Source of the DNA: Sphingobacterium sp. N143 | GTDB lineage: Bacteria > Bacteroidota > Bacteroidia > Sphingobacteriales > Sphingobacteriaceae | DNA: 64,000 nt | Direction: 5' to 3' | Assembly: GCF_030325625.1 (NCBI RefSeq) | Contig: NZ_JACAIS010000003.1 | Coordinates: 248,001 to 312,000, forward strand | Part shown: one piece after another, positions 8,817 to 19,000 of the stretch | How the letters are laid out: every line of letters starts with the position of its first letter | Position numbering within the stretch: position 1 is the first letter of the stretch | Made by a program: the position numbers and the translations under genes | The notes under the pieces: model-generated | The model's input: the letters and a program-made list of their open reading frames with translations, nothing else | Databases searched by the model: none | What the model was told of the DNA's origin: nothing

Positions 8817-9599
8817 TTAGCCTTTAAAAATAGGAATTGCGGCAAATTTGTGTGCAGACTGTTGAATACGTTTACCAATGCGTTCATCTACATCTGCATT
8901 CCCTGATGTGCCAGTTAAAATAAATCCATCAATCTGAGCATAGCTCATCCCTAATTCATCCTCATCTGTCTGCCCTTCCCACAAACCCGCTGATGGACGC
9001 TTATACTGGATAGATTCAGGGACACCAAGATATTTGGCGAGGGTATATACCTCCTGTTTCGTAACTCTCGCAAGGGGATTCAGATCATAAGCTCCATCCC
9101 CCCACTTGGTAAAATAACCGACTGTTGCTTCAGCCATATTCCCCGTACCAATCACAAATCTGCTACTCAATTGTGCAAATTGATACAGATAAGTCATACG
9201 CACACGGGGACGTATGTTTGCCTGGCTCAATGCCCGATTAGCCGGGTTGGCAGCAGCGACAAAATCTTCATCATTGATCATCAGCGCATCAACAGCAGGC
9301 TGAATATCAAAAACATGATATGGAAAGTCAAATTTATGAATGAGTTCCATGGCATGTTGATGGCTTTTACTCGTACTCATATCACTACCGTATGGCAGCA
9401 GCACAAGCTGAACATCAACTTGAGCAAGCCTACATAGACAAGCTACAACACTACAATCAATACCACCACTCATACCCAGCACCAACCCTTTGCGATGTGC
9501 CGATGTTACCTGCTCAGCAATCCATGATGCCATTTGATGTGCATACTGTTCAACGTTTCCATCATGGATGAAAAACGCTTTGTTTATATTATTTTCCAT
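8817..9599 (-). CDS. nadE: NAD+ synthetase, ammonia-dependent type
   Basis: Protein of 260 residues, the size of ammonia-dependent NadE with no glutaminase domain. It amidates nicotinate adenine dinucleotide to NAD using ATP and ammonia. The PP-loop pyrophosphatase motif is near residue 44 and reads SGGIDCS; a Cys follows the Asp where SGGxDS is usual. Further family signatures are RVRMTYLYQFA, VIGTGNMAEATVGYFTKWGDGAYDLNPLA and a late KRPSAGLWEGQTDEDELG. It overlaps the upstream transferase gene by 11 bases, so translation is probably coupled. Ammonia released by the nicotinamidase encoded next door could feed this enzyme, which is inference. Confidence 0.88.
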   Translation of the reverse strand: MENNINKAFFIHDGNVEQYAHQMASWIAEQVTSAHRKGLVLGMSGGIDCSVVACLCRLAQVDVQLVLLPYGSDMSTSKSHQHAMELIHKFDFPYHVFDIQPAVDALMINDEDFVAAANPANRALSQANIRPRVRMTYLYQFAQLSSRFVIGTGNMAEATVGYFTKWGDGAYDLNPLARVTKQEVYTLAKYLGVPESIQYKRPSAGLWEGQTDEDELGMSYAQIDGFILTGTSGNADVDERIGKRIQQSAHKFAAIPIFKG

Positions 9600-11097
9600 A
9601 TACTCGAATTGTTTCCGTTTTTAACCTATTTCTTATCTCCTCGAAGCTGCTCATGTAGACAAATTTACCGTCCAGATAACACTCTTGCAGCAAGTTTTTA
9701 TCCTTCAGCTCGGCTACGGTCTGTGGATTCAGATCATCGATGAGCCTAAAATCATTCGCCTCATCGATGACAGCGACCATTCCTTTCTGTGATTTTTTAA
9801 AATTGCCGGTGTCTGTAGCTGGACGTTTTTGAATAGCCTTAAACTGACCATCGACGATTTCGGCAGTACCTTTCAACGCAAAGCCAAACGTATCTCGGGT
9901 AACATATTGGTAGGTATACGATCCTATTCCAAGAATGACATTCGTTGAAGCAAATCCCTTTTCCATCAAGCCCTGGCAAATTTTATTCGCTCGCTCCACC
10001 GTAATTGAATCACCATATACAACACCAATATGTGGATCAAGCTCCTTGAATCCTTTATCATTGGTCGTTCCACCAAATAGTTCGAATAAGCGCTCCACGA
10101 TTCCTTTCTGGACAGTTGTACAATCGGAATCTGCATCTCCACAGATAATCTTCACCGGATCACCGCTGTCGGGGCGAATCACAACTTTCCCTTCTCTTTC
10201 CATAATAAGCTCCTTCAGTTGCGGCAGTACATGATCTACCACATTCCACAAATCATAAGTATCGGATACAATGGAAATATTTCCACTTGGATACACCTCA
10301 GTAATCAAATGCCTAAAAGCGTCAGTTTCCTGCTCTCCATAAGAGCACATCACACTATGCTCTGTAGATGGTGTATACATCATGACATCACTTTCTGCTT
10401 TATAGTATGTCTTAAGATACTCTCTGACCGACAATGTTGCTGAAACACCAAAACTAAGTAAATGTCCCCCAGCTGTGCGGTAAGCGGCCTCGGGCGCCCC
10501 CATACCCCGCATTGAAAAATCCCCGGCCTGCGTAAACACCTTTTTGACATCTCCGGTCTGATCGGCAAAACCTGTCAACAATCGTTGATAGCGATCAGCG
10601 ATTGTTGCTGCAGTCATCGGAGACCAGATGTACGCTGAGAGTTGAGTTTCGAGGTAACCAGGCAGCCAAAAAAAATCTGGATGTGTATTTTCGATGGTAA
10701 ACATCGGTACACCTATGGGTACTAAACTACCTTCTTTCAGTGCATTGACTTTGATGGGGAGATAACCCAGGCGATGCAAGTCCCGGATATGACTAGATTG
10801 ATGAGTGTTTGCAAAATCAGCATTTGTGCTTGCAAAAACCGAGGCAATAGCTTCTTCATAGGCTGCAACGACATCCGCTTCCTCTTGGGCAAAAAAGTAT
10901 CGATCAAAGGAGTCGGTGATTTCCGCTAAAGCTCCCTGCAGACCAAAAAACACAACATGGCTGATCCCTTCAATACGGGACATACGTGGTGTCCACGTTT
11001 CATAGACCCATTCTGTATGGGCTGGATATTGATCTTTATGGCACAACTTATAACCATCGGTCCATAGAATTGGATTTTTGCTCATTGATTTAAACAT
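9589..11097 (-). CDS. NAMPT/NadV-family nicotinamide or nicotinate phosphoribosyltransferase
   Basis: Protein of 502 residues, close to the length of NAMPT/NadV. It transfers phosphoribose from PRPP to nicotinamide (giving NMN) or nicotinate (giving NaMN). Family motifs are DGYKLCHKDQYP at the N-terminus, H247 in TEHSVM (the phosphorylated His of NAMPT) and RPDSGDP. Aligning the HLLSFGVSAT segment without gaps to human NAMPT puts A220 where NAMPT has Asp219, the residue that selects nicotinamide. The enzyme may therefore prefer nicotinate, as the nicotinamidase and nadE partners would require. The start overlaps prs by 8 bases; an ATG four codons later (11085) would avoid the overlap. Confidence 0.85.
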   Translation of the reverse strand: MFKSMSKNPILWTDGYKLCHKDQYPAHTEWVYETWTPRMSRIEGISHVVFFGLQGALAEITDSFDRYFFAQEEADVVAAYEEAIASVFASTNADFANTHQSSHIRDLHRLGYLPIKVNALKEGSLVPIGVPMFTIENTHPDFFWLPGYLETQLSAYIWSPMTAATIADRYQRLLTGFADQTGDVKKVFTQAGDFSMRGMGAPEAAYRTAGGHLLSFGVSATLSVREYLKTYYKAESDVMMYTPSTEHSVMCSYGEQETDAFRHLITEVYPSGNISIVSDTYDLWNVVDHVLPQLKELIMEREGKVVIRPDSGDPVKIICGDADSDCTTVQKGIVERLFELFGGTTNDKGFKELDPHIGVVYGDSITVERANKICQGLMEKGFASTNVILGIGSYTYQYVTRDTFGFALKGTAEIVDGQFKAIQKRPATDTGNFKKSQKGMVAVIDEANDFRLIDDLNPQTVAELKDKNLLQECYLDGKFVYMSSFEEIRNRLKTETIRVYGK

Positions 11098-11902
11098 AGC
11101 TTTCAGTTATTACGTTGATATAATTTATTTTAGGATGTTCTGTATTCATCATGGAATCTGTCGTAAAAACAAGATCGATGGGTGAATCATCATGTAACAA
11201 AGCGCCCTTTAAAATACGTGGTTCACAATGAGTCACTAATAGGTGGATCTCACCAGCACCCATTTCTTTCAAAATCTTTCCTGCCCAGAGGAAGGTTCCT
11301 CCTGCCGAACACAAATCATCCACAATAATACATTTTGCACCTTTAGCGACTACTCCTTCTTTTAATTCCATGCTTTCAATACGTCCATTCTGTGGATTCC
11401 TCTTTTTTTCAAAAACACAGACATCCGTATAACCGCTATTGATATAGCGCGCTGCAGCCCCCTTGTCCGGAAAAACAATCCGATCCTGATCTGAAAAACC
11501 TAGCCGTTCCATCAATTCAGGCAACCAGTCCAAAGCTGGGTAGATCGCAACGCTATTTTCCAATAGCTCCAACGTTTTATTTGAATGCGGTTCAACCACA
11601 TATACTTTCTCAAAACCTAAGCTGTTGATAAATTCAGCAACATACTTCAAAGTAAACAGGTCTCCATCAATCTTACGGTCCATACGGCTATAAGGCATAT
11701 AACGAAGCAATAACCTGCAGTGTCCACCATCCTGCTCATCCAATCTTTTTTTGATAAAAAGCAAACGAATTAAATCGCCATCTTCCTGATACCTGAATTC
11801 AATGAGATTATCTCTTGAGATCAACTGATCAAAATCCTTCACCTTAGTTTCTCCGTTTGGAAACTGCTCCGTAACGATCTGATGTTTATTTAATGTAACC
11901 AT
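11090..11902 (-). CDS. prs: Ribose-phosphate pyrophosphokinase (PRPP synthetase), short form
   Basis: Protein of 270 residues, about 40 shorter than housekeeping PRPP synthetases. It makes PRPP from ribose 5-phosphate and ATP. Visible motifs are the flexible loop RYMPYSRMDR, a VVEPHSNKTLE segment and the PRPP-binding loop CIIVDDLCSAGGTF. It is the first gene of the NAD operon and supplies the cosubstrate of the transferase encoded next. Short Prs proteins paired with a NadV-type enzyme also occur in phage NAD pathways, so the pair could have a mobile ancestry, but nothing here proves transfer. Confidence 0.85.
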   Translation of the reverse strand: MVTLNKHQIVTEQFPNGETKVKDFDQLISRDNLIEFRYQEDGDLIRLLFIKKRLDEQDGGHCRLLLRYMPYSRMDRKIDGDLFTLKYVAEFINSLGFEKVYVVEPHSNKTLELLENSVAIYPALDWLPELMERLGFSDQDRIVFPDKGAAARYINSGYTDVCVFEKKRNPQNGRIESMELKEGVVAKGAKCIIVDDLCSAGGTFLWAGKILKEMGAGEIHLLVTHCEPRILKGALLHDDSPIDLVFTTDSMMNTEHPKINYINVITESYV

Positions 11903-11925
11903 AGCATTTATGTTTTTAGCCTCTC

Positions 11926-11945
11926 ACTGAGTATTTTTTACTCAA
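11926..11945. promoter_or_regulatory. Proximal NrtR-type operator
   Basis: An inverted repeat TGAGTA-N5-TACTCA in the 20-base block 11926-11945. It is nearly identical to the block at 11981-12000: 19 of 20 bases match, and the one difference lies in the spacer. It starts one base downstream of the -7 element and covers the predicted transcription start of the prs operon, so a bound regulator would block initiation. Assignment to NrtR rests on context. Confidence 0.65.
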
Positions 11946-11976
11946 CAAATATGCGCATTAATTTTATACTGGCAAA
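11946..11976 (-). promoter_or_regulatory. Promoter of the NAD salvage operon
   Basis: On the minus strand TTTG (11976-11973), 19 bases, then CATATTTG (11953-11946). This matches TTTG-N19-TAnnTTTG except for the first base of the -7 box. Transcription should begin near 11940, about 35 bases before the prs start codon. The promoter exactly fills the 35-base gap between the two operators. Confidence 0.6.
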
Positions 11977-11980
11977 TTTT

Positions 11981-12000
11981 ACTGAGTACTTTTTACTCAA
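11981..12000. promoter_or_regulatory. Distal NrtR-type operator
   Basis: Second copy of the 20-base repeat, with the same TGAGTA-N5-TACTCA arms, lying just upstream of the -33 element. The two copies are 55 bases apart start to start, a little over five helical turns, which would let two dimers bind on nearly the same face. From 12001 to 12355 I find only weak structures: CCAACC/GGTTGG at 12154-12176, TTAAGC-GTAA-GCTTAA at 12291-12306 and CAAACG/CGTTTG at 12320-12340. Confidence 0.65.
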
Positions 12001-12355
12001 AAAAATAACAATAACAATTAAGTAACTGTATATCAATAATATATTTTTTAAGATAAAAACCCAACATCAATGAGTTCTGATATTCATATACTCCAAAACA
12101 CAGAATTCATTATCGATATGTCAACGCTGCCGGCAGTTTAAAGAAACGAGAAACCAACCAATAAAAGTATGGTTGGCATTAAACTAATGGAATACAGGGA
12201 TAGCATCCGCTAAATAAAAACAAGAATGAAACGTCTGAAAAAGAGGCAAACTTGAAAAGCTTAAAAATTTAGATCTCAATAGTACGGAAGTTAAGCGTAA
12301 GCTTAAAGAGCACTAACTGCAAACGTTTGATAACCGTTTGTCAATATCAATTAAT

Positions 12356-13558
12356 CTATTCATTTAATAATGCCATAGCCGTGTTGACCATAGCAGAAAC
12401 GGCTGTTCCAAAAGCTTTCTCATCCAGATTGAATTGCGGATTATGTAGACCAAACTGAGTAGACTGATCATCATTATTCGTTCCGACCAACATAAACAAA
12501 GAAGGATAGCGATAGGAATAATAAGCAAAGTCTTCTGCTGCCATCCAAATTTCCAGATCTTGAGGAACCTCATTTCCCATGGTTTCTTGGAGAATACATT
12601 TTACCGCCTGTGTTAAATTTGGATCGTTATACAATGCTGGATAACCATGTTTAATTTCCATCTCAACGGTAGCTCCTAAGGCAATGGGCAGTGCATGAGC
12701 AATCTCTTCAACTGTTGCGAGAGCTTCTTTGCGCCACACCTCATCCATTGTTCGGAATGTGCCGGCAAGTTTCACCTCATCGGGAATGACATTCGCTGCT
12801 CCATCTCCTATAAAACGGCCAAAGGTCAGTACGGAGGGAATAGCTGGATTTGCTTTTCTGCTGATCACCTGTTGAAGTGTCGTCAACAACTGCGCAGCGA
12901 TCATAATCGGATCAACTGCTTGGTGCGGCTCCGCGGCATGGCCACCTTGCCCCTTGACCGTAATATAAAATTCATCACTTGAAGCCATGAATCTTCCAGA
13001 ACGGAGTCCAATTTTACCCAAGGCAACACGTGGGCTTACATGTAAGCCTAAAACGGCTTTAATTTCTCCTCCAAAAGATGCTAAGATTCCTGATTCTAAA
13101 ATCTGGAGGGCACCTCCAGGGATTTTTTCCTCTGCCGGTTGAAACAACAGGATAACTTTCCCTGCAAACGCTGCTTTGTGCTTATTTAAAATAGAGGCGA
13201 CCCCCAAAAGGTTTGCCGTATGAAAATCATGCCCACAGGCATGCATGATTCCTCCATATACCGATTTATAATCAACCTCATTCTGTTCATTTATCGGTAA
13301 TGCATCAATATCAGCCCTCAAAACTACGATGTGATCACTGGCCTGCTTCTCCCCCTGGATGATTGCAACAACCCCCGTCTTGGCAACAACGTCAAAGGAT
13401 ATTGCCATCCTGCTTAGCTGATCCTGGATGTAGGCGCTTGTTTTATACTCTTGAAAAGACAATTCGGGATGTCGATGGATATGCCTACGCATTTCCACGA
13501 GATACGGAAAAATTTGCTCGATTTCGCTATCTATTTCTTTTAACAACTGATCTTTCAT
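12356..13558 (-). CDS. M20-family amidohydrolase (N-acyl amino acid or hippurate hydrolase type)
   Basis: Protein of 400 residues, standard for M20D amidohydrolases. These cytoplasmic enzymes use a dinuclear metal centre to remove the acyl group from N-acyl amino acids or related amides. Motifs include MRRHIHRHPELSFQE at the N-terminus, VVLRADIDALP, the metal site MHACGHDFHTA, LLFQPAEE and a C-terminal MAAEDFAYY. The dimerisation insert lies around residues 190-300. There is no signal peptide. It stands alone: the AraC gene on the other side is divergent. The precise substrate cannot be told. Confidence 0.85.
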   Translation of the reverse strand: MKDQLLKEIDSEIEQIFPYLVEMRRHIHRHPELSFQEYKTSAYIQDQLSRMAISFDVVAKTGVVAIIQGEKQASDHIVVLRADIDALPINEQNEVDYKSVYGGIMHACGHDFHTANLLGVASILNKHKAAFAGKVILLFQPAEEKIPGGALQILESGILASFGGEIKAVLGLHVSPRVALGKIGLRSGRFMASSDEFYITVKGQGGHAAEPHQAVDPIMIAAQLLTTLQQVISRKANPAIPSVLTFGRFIGDGAANVIPDEVKLAGTFRTMDEVWRKEALATVEEIAHALPIALGATVEMEIKHGYPALYNDPNLTQAVKCILQETMGNEVPQDLEIWMAAEDFAYYSYRYPSLFMLVGTNNDDQSTQFGLHNPQFNLDEKAFGTAVSAMVNTAMALLNE

Positions 13559-13773
13559 AACAAGATTATTTTGGAGAAAGTGCTAATCGCACTTCTTTCA
13601 GTACCAAGTTAAATTAAATATAACAGACAAAAAAATAGAGTCTCATAAAGCTGGCAGTCATCCAAAGCTTCTGGTAAGATTATATTTTTTCTAATAAGGC
13701 CCGCTACAGGAGATGGCAATACGACCAATCCTGGAACGATTAGCTAAAAACTTATTTATCGATATCCTTCAAA

Positions 13774-14709
13774 TTGTTTGATTTTTATAACTTTACCCCT
13801 ATGATAACGTCCGAAAATATTTCTGATTTTTACAAACGGGTATTTCGGGATTCAAATTATCCCGATGGTTCATCTTCGATGCAGATGTCCCACTTCAATG
13901 TATTCTCCCGCGAACATTGTCCGCTAAAATCCCCCTATAACAGGAAGGACTACTTCAAGATTTCGCTCATGATCGGTGAAGGACAACTTCACTATGCCGA
14001 CCAATGGATTTCCATAGACCGTCCGGCGCTTGTCTTTTCAAGCCCATTAGTTCCTTATTCATGGGAAACAACCAATCCAAACCAAAAAGGATGGTTCTGC
14101 CTGTTCACCCAAAAGTTTATTCAGGAGGACAAGCAATACAATCATAGTATTCTTGAAAACCATTTTTTTCATACAGGGGGAAGTCCTGTTTACTTTCTGA
14201 CTCCAGATCAACTAACACTGTTTGACACCATCTTTCAACGAATGAATACTGAATTGCGTTCTGACTTCAGGTATAAATATGAAATCATCAGAAACCAGCT
14301 GCAATTGCTTGTCCTTGAAGCATTAAAAATGAAACCTATCCATGAGTTTTCACCTTATCAGAATTCAAGTCAACGTATCTCTTATTTATTTTTCGAACTT
14401 TTGGAAAGACAGTTCCCGATTGATACCGAGAATTTACTGCGCCTAAAAAATGCAACAGATTATGCACAGTTACTTAATATTCACGTTAATTCATTGAATC
14501 GGGCATTAAAACAAAGTACTGGAAAAACGACGCATGAGCTTATCTCTATGCGTATTATACAAGAAGCAAAGGCGTTGCTTCAACATAGCCATTGGAACAT
14601 CAATGAAATCGCTTACGCCTTGGGATTCGAGGAAGCTGCAAACTTTAGTAATTATTTCAAAAAAAACACAGGATTCCCCCCACTTGCATTCCGAAATAAG
14701 GTGGTTTGA
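13774..14709 (+). CDS. AraC family transcriptional regulator
   Basis: Protein of 311 residues. The first 200 residues form a sensor region with AraC-type cupin character (ISLMIGEGQLHYADQWISIDRPALVF and a later WFCLFTQKF). The C-terminal region of about 215-311 is a double helix-turn-helix ending in WNINEIAYALGFEEAANFSNYFKKNTGFPP, classical for AraC/XylS. The start could instead be ATG 13801 (MITSENISDF). The MFS exporter gene follows on the same strand after 76 bases and is the likely target. The ligand is unknown. Confidence 0.85.
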   Translation: MFDFYNFTPMITSENISDFYKRVFRDSNYPDGSSSMQMSHFNVFSREHCPLKSPYNRKDYFKISLMIGEGQLHYADQWISIDRPALVFSSPLVPYSWETTNPNQKGWFCLFTQKFIQEDKQYNHSILENHFFHTGGSPVYFLTPDQLTLFDTIFQRMNTELRSDFRYKYEIIRNQLQLLVLEALKMKPIHEFSPYQNSSQRISYLFFELLERQFPIDTENLLRLKNATDYAQLLNIHVNSLNRALKQSTGKTTHELISMRIIQEAKALLQHSHWNINEIAYALGFEEAANFSNYFKKNTGFPPLAFRNKVV

Positions 14710-14785
14710 TTTTCATAACAATTTGTTTGAAATCTATAGGTATTTAATTGATCAACGGAATTATTTTTGTCGACAAATCATCAAC

Positions 14786-15985
14786 ATGGAAAAAAGCACT
14801 CAACCCAAGCAATCTTTCATTCCTACAATACTGGCTTTTGCCCTTGTTCCGATTACCGGCCTTGCCACTGATATTTATTTACCATCTATGCCGCAAATGG
14901 CTCAGGAATTTGGTCTCCATGAAAGCAAAATCCAGCTTACGCTATCCTTATTTTTGATCAGCTATGGTGTTGCTCAATTTTTCACAGGAGCACTAGTAGA
15001 TGCCTGGGGCCGGTATCGGATCAATCTCATCTCCCTTTTTCTTTTTATCCTTAGCTTTTGGGTCACAGCAACAACCCAGGATATTTGGGTTATCTATCTC
15101 ATGCGTATTCTCCAGGGAATCTTATCTGCCTTTGTCGTAATCTCGAAAAGAGCATATTTCGTTGATGTATATGAAGGCGAACAACGCAAACACTACCTCA
15201 GTATCATGACAATTGTCTGGTCCATAGGTCCGATCATAGCCCCATTTATTGGTGGTTATCTTCAGACGCAGTTCGGATGGCGCTCAAATTTCTTCGTACT
15301 TGCGATTTATAGTGCTGTACTTTTTGTACTGGAGTTGATCTTCTCTGGTGAAACAATCAAACAGAGAAAAACACTCCATATCAAGTATCTTATTGCCGAA
15401 TTCAGAATGATGTTACGGACCAACGATTTTACGTTTGGGGTATTGATGTGTGGAATTTCCTATGGCCTGGTGATGTTTTACAACCTGAGTGGTCCATTTT
15501 TTATCGAACATGAGCTTGGTTTTAGTGCGATTACTACTGGCTACACTTCACTTATTATGGGACTCGCATGGATGTGTGGCGGTTTCATCGGTAAGGCACT
15601 GATCAAAAGAACACTGATCCCAAAATTGAGAATCGCCAATTTCATACAGATCATACTCATCATTTTAATGATTGCTGTTTCACCTTACCAAGCCAATCTG
15701 TACACACTGACTTTTTTTGCCTTTTTAATCCATTGTACTGCAGGCTTTATATTCAACAATTACTTCAGTTACTGTCTGGGACGGTTTCCTTTGTCAGCAG
15801 GAATCGCAGGTGGACTGGTCGGAGGCATTACCTATTTGGTGACATCTTCGCTCAGCTATTTCACTGTCAGTCTTATTAACCCTTCCTCTCAGCTCCAAAT
15901 CGGACTGGGCTACGCTATATTTGCCTTATTGGGTTTTGTTACTCTTTTTTTTATTAGTAAACTCATTAACGATAATAGATCATAA
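14786..15985 (+). CDS. MFS transporter, Bcr/CflA drug-efflux type
   Basis: Inner-membrane transporter of 399 residues with about 12 hydrophobic segments. I chose ATG 14786 (MEKSTQPKQSF) because the upstream extension of this frame overlaps the AraC gene and reads as a shadow. The first helix has GLATDIYLPSMPQM, characteristic of Bcr/CflA proton-driven drug exporters, and the loop between helices 2 and 3 has GALVDAWGRYR, the MFS motif A. It probably exports a small toxic compound under control of the AraC protein upstream. The substrate is not predictable. Confidence 0.85.
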   Translation: MEKSTQPKQSFIPTILAFALVPITGLATDIYLPSMPQMAQEFGLHESKIQLTLSLFLISYGVAQFFTGALVDAWGRYRINLISLFLFILSFWVTATTQDIWVIYLMRILQGILSAFVVISKRAYFVDVYEGEQRKHYLSIMTIVWSIGPIIAPFIGGYLQTQFGWRSNFFVLAIYSAVLFVLELIFSGETIKQRKTLHIKYLIAEFRMMLRTNDFTFGVLMCGISYGLVMFYNLSGPFFIEHELGFSAITTGYTSLIMGLAWMCGGFIGKALIKRTLIPKLRIANFIQIILIILMIAVSPYQANLYTLTFFAFLIHCTAGFIFNNYFSYCLGRFPLSAGIAGGLVGGITYLVTSSLSYFTVSLINPSSQLQIGLGYAIFALLGFVTLFFISKLINDNRS

Positions 15986-16031
15986 CATCATTTACCCGAA
16001 GGCTAAGGTGATTAATCAGTATTTTTTTGGA

Positions 16032-19000
16032 CTACCTTTCCTTAACACTAAATTTTTCAACGTATGTCCGGGGACTTTCCTTATAGAATTTCTTAAAAGA
16101 TTTACTAAAATATTTTGGATCATTGAAGCCAACCTGATAGGCTACTTCACTAATACTCAATTCAGTATTGTTCAACAGGATATATGCAGCTCTCTTCAAC
16201 CTTACCATATTGATAAATTCAATTAGGTTCAATCCTGTTTGCTGTTTAATTTTTCGATACAGAACAGATCTGCTCACTCCAATTGCTTTCGTCAGCTCCT
16301 GCACACCAAAATCTTCACAACTTAGATTTTCCTCCACAATAGTCAATACCTGATCCAAAAACCGCGTTCTTTCCGGTACATCTGTCTCATGCCCTCCCAA
16401 AAGATAATGCTGAACAAATTTTTCCTCCAAGCGCTTTCGCGTCTGAATAATATTTGATATTTTCTGCATCAAATGTGGCATGCTGAAAGGTTTGGTAATA
16501 TAATCATCAGTGCCTTCTTCAAATGCTTCTGTAATATATGGATCCGCAGTACGGGCAGTTAACAGAATAACAGGAATATGATTTGTATGATTATCATTTT
16601 TGACCTGCTGTAATAATGTAATACCATCACATTTTGGCATAGTCACATCAGAGATGATAATATCAGGCTGTTTCTTATGGATGATTTCCAAGGCTTCAAT
16701 TCCATCATTTGCCTCTAAAACAATATATTTTTTTCTTAAATTTTCACAAAGAAAACGTCTGAGCTCCACATTGTCTTCTGCAACTAAAATAATTGGTTTA
16801 TCTTCCTCGACAAGGTCTAAGTCCAGATCCAACAGATGAGCACCGGGTTCAGCAGGTTCAGTATCGACAGGAAACCTATGGTCAACAGCGCTAACTCCAT
16901 CCAGTCGAGACCTGGTATCTGTTACCAACAAGTCATCTACAGTGAGGTTCTTTTGTGGTAGGCTAATACGAAAGACTGTATTAAAAACCGAAGAATCCTT
17001 AGCCATATTACTCTCCACAGTCAATGTTCCACCATGCAAATTGATAATGGATCGCGATAAAGCAAGTCCGATACCACTACTGGTAGCCGCAAAGCCCTCG
17101 GTATTGGCCTGATAAAACTGTTCAAATACAAAAGGAATATCTTTGGTCGGAATTCCCCGACCAGAATCCCATACCGACACAAGTAATTTAGCATCCTCTC
17201 CTTCGCCATCGATAACAATTTGGACCTTTATCTTACCTCCATGATCCGTAAATTTAAACGCATTATAAATCAGATTGACAAGAACTTTCTCAAATTGCTC
17301 TGGATCTAAAACCGCTGTATAACCGTCTGGAATATCCTCTTCTAAAGAAAAAGTAATATTATTTTTTTCTGCTATAAAGTGGAAGTTCAACAGAATATTT
17401 TTAAGATAATCGACTACGGCTACTTTTTGATAAAACAATTTCATCTTTCCCCCCTCATGTTTTCGAAAATCGAGCAATTGATTGACTAAGTTCATTAATC
17501 GATCGGCATTCCTTGTTGCATAACCTAAATGTTCTTGGGCATATGCTGACAGGGAATGATCTGTTTTCAATTGATTTAATGGTCCAATGATCAATGATAA
17601 GGGTGTACGGAATTCATGCGATATATTCGTAAAGAAATTTAATTTAGCTTCGTGCAATTCTTCTTGCTGTTCGGATGCCAGCTGTCGAATCAGAAGATCA
17701 CGTTTAAGCTTATTGCGGCCATGGAAGAACCGGACAATAGCGTATACAATATACCCAAGAAGCAATACATAAAGCGTATATGCCCACCATGTTTTCCATG
17801 GTGCTGGAAGAATTCTTATTTTTATAACGGTTGCTTTTTCATTCCAGACACCGTCGTTATTAGCTCCCTTGATGTAAAGTTCATAATGGCCAGGATCCAA
17901 ATTAGTATATGTAGCGATCGGATTATTCACAAAATTCCATTCCTGATCAAAGCCTTTTAAATAATAAGCATATTTATTTTTTTCGGGATGTACATAATTC
18001 AACACACTAAATTCCAGACTGAATACATTTTGATTATGGTCGAGCACCAATTCATCCATCATGGAAATATCTTTTGGAATAACACCATCAATTCCAGGTC
18101 TTATTGTTTTATTAAATAGTTTTAGATTAGTAAACTGGATTGGTGGAACGTAATTATTTACACTTAAACTATCCGGATTGAATAAGGTAAATCCGGAGAA
18201 ACTACCAAAAGCGAATTTGCCATCACGCAACGCTTTCGCGGCATTTTGGATATATTCATTTCCTGGAAGCCCATCTATTTTCGTATAGGTCCGCACCTGA
18301 CCGGACTGTGGATCAAAACAGGCTATCCCAATGTTTGTACTCAACCATAATTTATTTTTCAGGTCGCTAAGAATTCCAAACACATTGTTTACAGGTAAAC
18401 CATTATGCTCATTAAACCGTTTAAATGTTTTCTTTTCGGGTAAGTAAAGGTTTAACCCGCCCATATATGTCCCAATCCAAATTTGTCCCTTTTTATCTTC
18501 ATGAATGCTAATAATATCATTACCACTGATGGAGAGCGAGTCATTCTTATTGTTAAAAAAGGCGATAAATTTGTCGGAACCAGCAATCTTAAGATTCAGC
18601 CCATTGGAAGTGCCTATCCAAAGATTACCTTTTGAATCTTCCAATAATGCACGGACCATATTGGAACTCAGCTGTTTTTTACTGACATCAAAAGTTTGGA
18701 AATTTCCTGGTTTTTGATTCTTTCGCAAGACTTGCAAACCTCCTCCAAAGGTCCCGATCCATATATCACCATGCCGATCTTCTAATATGGCATATACATT
18801 ATTGTTAGCTAACCCATTGGTCGTATTTGGATCATATCGAAAGTGCTCATATTCCGTTTGGCCTGTCCGTCTCAGATTCAATCCACCATCATAGGTGCCC
18901 ACCCAAAGGTTTCCTGCCCGATCAAGACAAATGGATTTCACATTATTGTGGCTTAAACCATTACTATTGTTTTTTTCATGCCGTTCATTCCGAAAAGAGT

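Noticed and set aside
12291..12340. TTAAGC-GTAA-GCTTAA and CAAACG/CGTTTG repeats after the M20 gene
   Set aside because: No T-run after either stem on the minus strand, and short arms. They are not convincing as terminators or operators.
14534..14785. Upstream extension of the MFS reading frame overlapping the AraC gene
   Set aside because: It is out of frame with the AraC gene and has no transporter-like sequence. The MFS helices start only after ATG 14786.
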